NCBI GenBank assembly: GCA_900554895.1 | Contig: USIX01000098.1 | Span: 1 to 8,582 of the forward strand | Reading direction: 5' to 3' | DNA length: 8,582 nucleotides | Origin: an uncultured Megamonas sp. | Lineage (GTDB): Bacteria; Bacillota; Negativicutes; Selenomonadales; Selenomonadaceae | Notes under the pieces: generated by a model | Seen by the model: the letters and a program-made list of their open reading frames with translations, nothing else | Told to the model about the DNA's origin: nothing | The model's database searches: none | In this document: positions 6,920 through 8,582 of the stretch, piece after piece | Layout: each line of letters begins with the position of its first letter | Numbering within the stretch: position 1 is the stretch's first letter | Position numbers and translations under genes: made by a program

Positions 6920-7519
6920 ATGACATCTCCAGAAGAAAATAAAAATACAGTAGATACACAGACTGAAGCGGCTGCGGAGACGATGGAAAAAGCTGAAGAA
7001 ACTGTTGATACAGCAGATACTGACGCTTTAAAATCTCCTGCTGACGAGGCAAATGATGATTTAGAAGCAATAAAGAAAGAATTGGAAGCACAGAAAGTCT
7101 TATTACAAGACAGTGAAGAACATTATAAACGGTTACAGGCGGATTTCATGAATTTCCGCCGCCGCAATGAGAAAGAACGCGAAGAATTATCCAGCGTAAT
7201 TGTTCAAGGCTTGATAAAAGATTTGCTTCCTATTATAGATAATTTTGAACGTGCTCTTGCTGTTGAAGAAGCAAAAGGCAGTGCACTACATGATGGTATT
7301 ACCATGATTTACAATCAGCTTATCGGTTCTTTGCAGAAAAACGGTCTTGAAGAAATCAAAGCTGCCGGTGAAAAATTCGACCCTAATTTTCATCAGGCGG
7401 TAATGCGAGTGCAGGACCCGGAAAAAGAAGACGATACGATTGAAGAAGTATTGCAAAAGGGTTATATGGTACAGGGACGAGTAATCCGTCCTAGTATGGT
7501 AAAAGTTGTTGCCAACTGA
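6920..7519 (+). CDS. grpE: Nucleotide exchange factor GrpE
   Basis: GrpE is the cochaperone that releases ADP from DnaK as a dimer in the cytoplasm. Its 199 residues are in the normal range. It has an acidic, low-complexity N-terminus (about 1-45, rich in Glu, Ala, Thr and Asp), a long coiled coil (about 46-95) with the conserved RLQADFMNFRRRNEKEREEL, then the helical region with LLPIIDNFERAL (102-113). The C-terminal beta domain carries the family signature around GEKFDPNFHQAVMRV and GYMVQGRVIRPSMVKV. ATG 6920 has AAGGTGG (6905-6911) 8 bases upstream. It lies 43 bases after hrcA and 77 bases before dnaK, with no terminator in either gap, so it is co-transcribed under CIRCE/HrcA control. Confidence 0.97.
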   Translation: MTSPEENKNTVDTQTEAAAETMEKAEETVDTADTDALKSPADEANDDLEAIKKELEAQKVLLQDSEEHYKRLQADFMNFRRRNEKEREELSSVIVQGLIKDLLPIIDNFERALAVEEAKGSALHDGITMIYNQLIGSLQKNGLEEIKAAGEKFDPNFHQAVMRVQDPEKEDDTIEEVLQKGYMVQGRVIRPSMVKVVAN

Positions 7520-7596
7520 TAAAAAGCTGGCTCAAATATATTAATTTCAGATAACACTTATATTTATATATAGATGTTTTTAGGAGGAATTTTAAA

Positions 7597-8565
7597 ATGT
7601 CCAAAGTAATTGGTATTGACTTAGGTACTACTAACTCTGTAGTAGCTGTTATGGAAGGCGGCGAACCTACAGTTATCACAAATCCGGAAGGCAGCAGACT
7701 TACTCCGTCCGTTGTTGGTTTCACAAAAGACGGTGAACGCCTTATCGGTCAGCTGGCAAAACGTCAGGCTGTTTCCAATCCAGACAGAACAATTGCTTCA
7801 ATTAAACGCCATATGGGTGAAGTTGATTATAAAGTAAATATTGATGGTAAATCCTATACTCCGCCGGAAATTTCTGCTATGATTTTGCAGAAACTGAAAG
7901 GCGATGCTGAAAAATATCTCGGCGAAACAGTAACTCAGGCAGTTATCACTGTTCCGGCTTACTTTAACGACAGCCAACGTCAGGCAACTAAAGACGCAGG
8001 TAAGATTGCAGGTCTCGATGTTCTGCGTATTGTAAACGAACCGACGGCTGCAGCTTTGGCTTATGGTCTTGATAAAGGCGAAAACGGTACAATTCTCGTA
8101 TTCGACCTTGGCGGCGGTACATTCGATGTATCCATCTTAAATCTTGATGACGGTATGTTCCAGGTTGTTGCTACAAACGGTAATACTCATCTGGGCGGCG
8201 ATGACTTTGATAATGCCGTTATGAACTGGATGGTAGAAGAATTTAAAAAATCCAACGGTATTGACCTTTCTCAGGATAAAATGGCTGCTCAGCGTCTTAA
8301 AGAAGCTGCTGAAAAAGCAAAAATTGAATTATCCAGCATGACTTCTACAAATATTAATCTGCCGTTTATTACAGCTGACGCAACAGGTCCGAAACATCTT
8401 GATTTGACGCTTACACGCGCTAAATTCGATGAACTTACAGCAGACCTTGTTGAAGCAACTGTTGAACCAACTCGTAAGGCAATGGCAGATGCAGGTCTTT
8501 CCACTTCTGAAATTGATAAGATTATTCTTGTCGGCGGTTCTTCCCGTAGCTGCATTTTAAGGTAA
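7597..8565 (+). CDS. dnaK: Chaperone DnaK (Hsp70), N-terminal half, cut short near the window end
   Basis: This is the ATP-dependent chaperone partnering GrpE and, presumably off-window, DnaJ. ATG 7597 has a strong AGGAGG (7582-7587) 9 bases upstream. Visible ATPase motifs are phosphate-1 [18 protein letters not shown] (5-22), [32 protein letters not shown], the phosphate-2 motif [12 protein letters not shown], and the adenosine motif ILVGGSSR ending at residue 317. The region after IKRHMGE goes straight to [18 protein letters not shown], lacking the longer insert of Gram-negative DnaKs, as in Firmicutes. After GGSSR the family continues IPxVQ, but here it reads SCILR and stops at TAA 8563-8565, giving 322 residues instead of about 610. 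The rest of the nucleotide-binding domain and the whole substrate-binding domain are missing. A bad contig end is more likely than a true truncation. Confidence 0.93.
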   Translation: MSKVIGIDLGTTNSVVAVMEGGEPTVITNPEGSRLTPSVVGFTKDGERLIGQLAKRQAVSNPDRTIASIKRHMGEVDYKVNIDGKSYTPPEISAMILQKLKGDAEKYLGETVTQAVITVPAYFNDSQRQATKDAGKIAGLDVLRIVNEPTAAALAYGLDKGENGTILVFDLGGGTFDVSILNLDDGMFQVVATNGNTHLGGDDFDNAVMNWMVEEFKKSNGIDLSQDKMAAQRLKEAAEKAKIELSSMTSTNINLPFITADATGPKHLDLTLTRAKFDELTADLVEATVEPTRKAMADAGLSTSEIDKIILVGGSSRSCILR

Positions 8566-8582
8566 TTCCCAGATCCGCAAAT
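8548..8582. other. Right-edge sequence not continuing dnaK
   Basis: From 8548 on, none of the three forward frames encodes the strongly conserved residues that should follow GGSSR in DnaK. Frames read SCILR-stop, VAAF-stop, and [11 protein letters not shown] after a TAG. No match to another part of the window was found by eye on either strand. It may be low-quality or chimeric contig-end sequence. Confidence 0.45.

Noticed and set aside
7520..7596. Possible separate promoter or terminator between grpE and dnaK
   Set aside because: The gap is AT-rich but shows no -35/-10 pair with proper spacing and no stable hairpin with a T-run; co-transcription is the better reading.

Overview
The window looks like a piece of a low-to-moderate GC Firmicute (Bacillota) chromosome. 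The support is the gene order hrcA-grpE-dnaK behind a perfect CIRCE operator, a DnaK that lacks the insert seen in Gram-negative DnaKs, strong Shine-Dalgarno sites, and a LicT/BglP/BglA beta-glucoside PTS operon. A member of the Negativicutes is possible, but the sequence alone does not prove it. Both ends look odd. The first ~55 bases are about 70% GC, and the last ~35 bases do not continue the dnaK gene as expected. This may be a whole contig with unreliable or chimeric edges.

Bases 1-4565 (+ strand) hold a beta-glucoside use operon laid out like E. coli bglGFB. A promoter-like extended -10 leads into a RAT antiterminator site that overlaps a long terminator hairpin. Then come a LicT/BglG-type antiterminator gene broken by a one-base frameshift in its second PRD domain, a second RAT site, a beta-glucoside PTS permease (EIIBCA) and a GH1 6-phospho-beta-glucosidase. 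The hairpin after the second RAT also contains the Shine-Dalgarno of the permease gene. The permease would import and phosphorylate beta-glucosides, the glucosidase would cleave the product, and the antiterminator would couple transcription to sugar supply. The operon ends in a strong hairpin that also serves the convergent gene.

Bases 4574-5719 (- strand) hold two small genes: a DUF4337-like membrane/coiled-coil protein with its own promoter, and a MerR-family regulator whose promoter has the 19-bp spacer typical of MerR targets. Their function is unknown.

Bases 5766-8582 (+ strand) hold the class I heat-shock operon: promoter, CIRCE, hrcA, grpE and the first half of dnaK. HrcA would repress the operon through CIRCE, and GrpE and DnaK are the nucleotide-exchange factor and the Hsp70 chaperone. 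The dnaK frame runs cleanly to the conserved GGSSR motif and then diverges into a stop codon just before the window ends. No tRNA, rRNA, CRISPR array, transposase or prophage gene was seen. Most of the window is ordinary housekeeping and sugar metabolism. The points of interest are the RAT-controlled leaders, the broken antiterminator gene and the anomalous ends.
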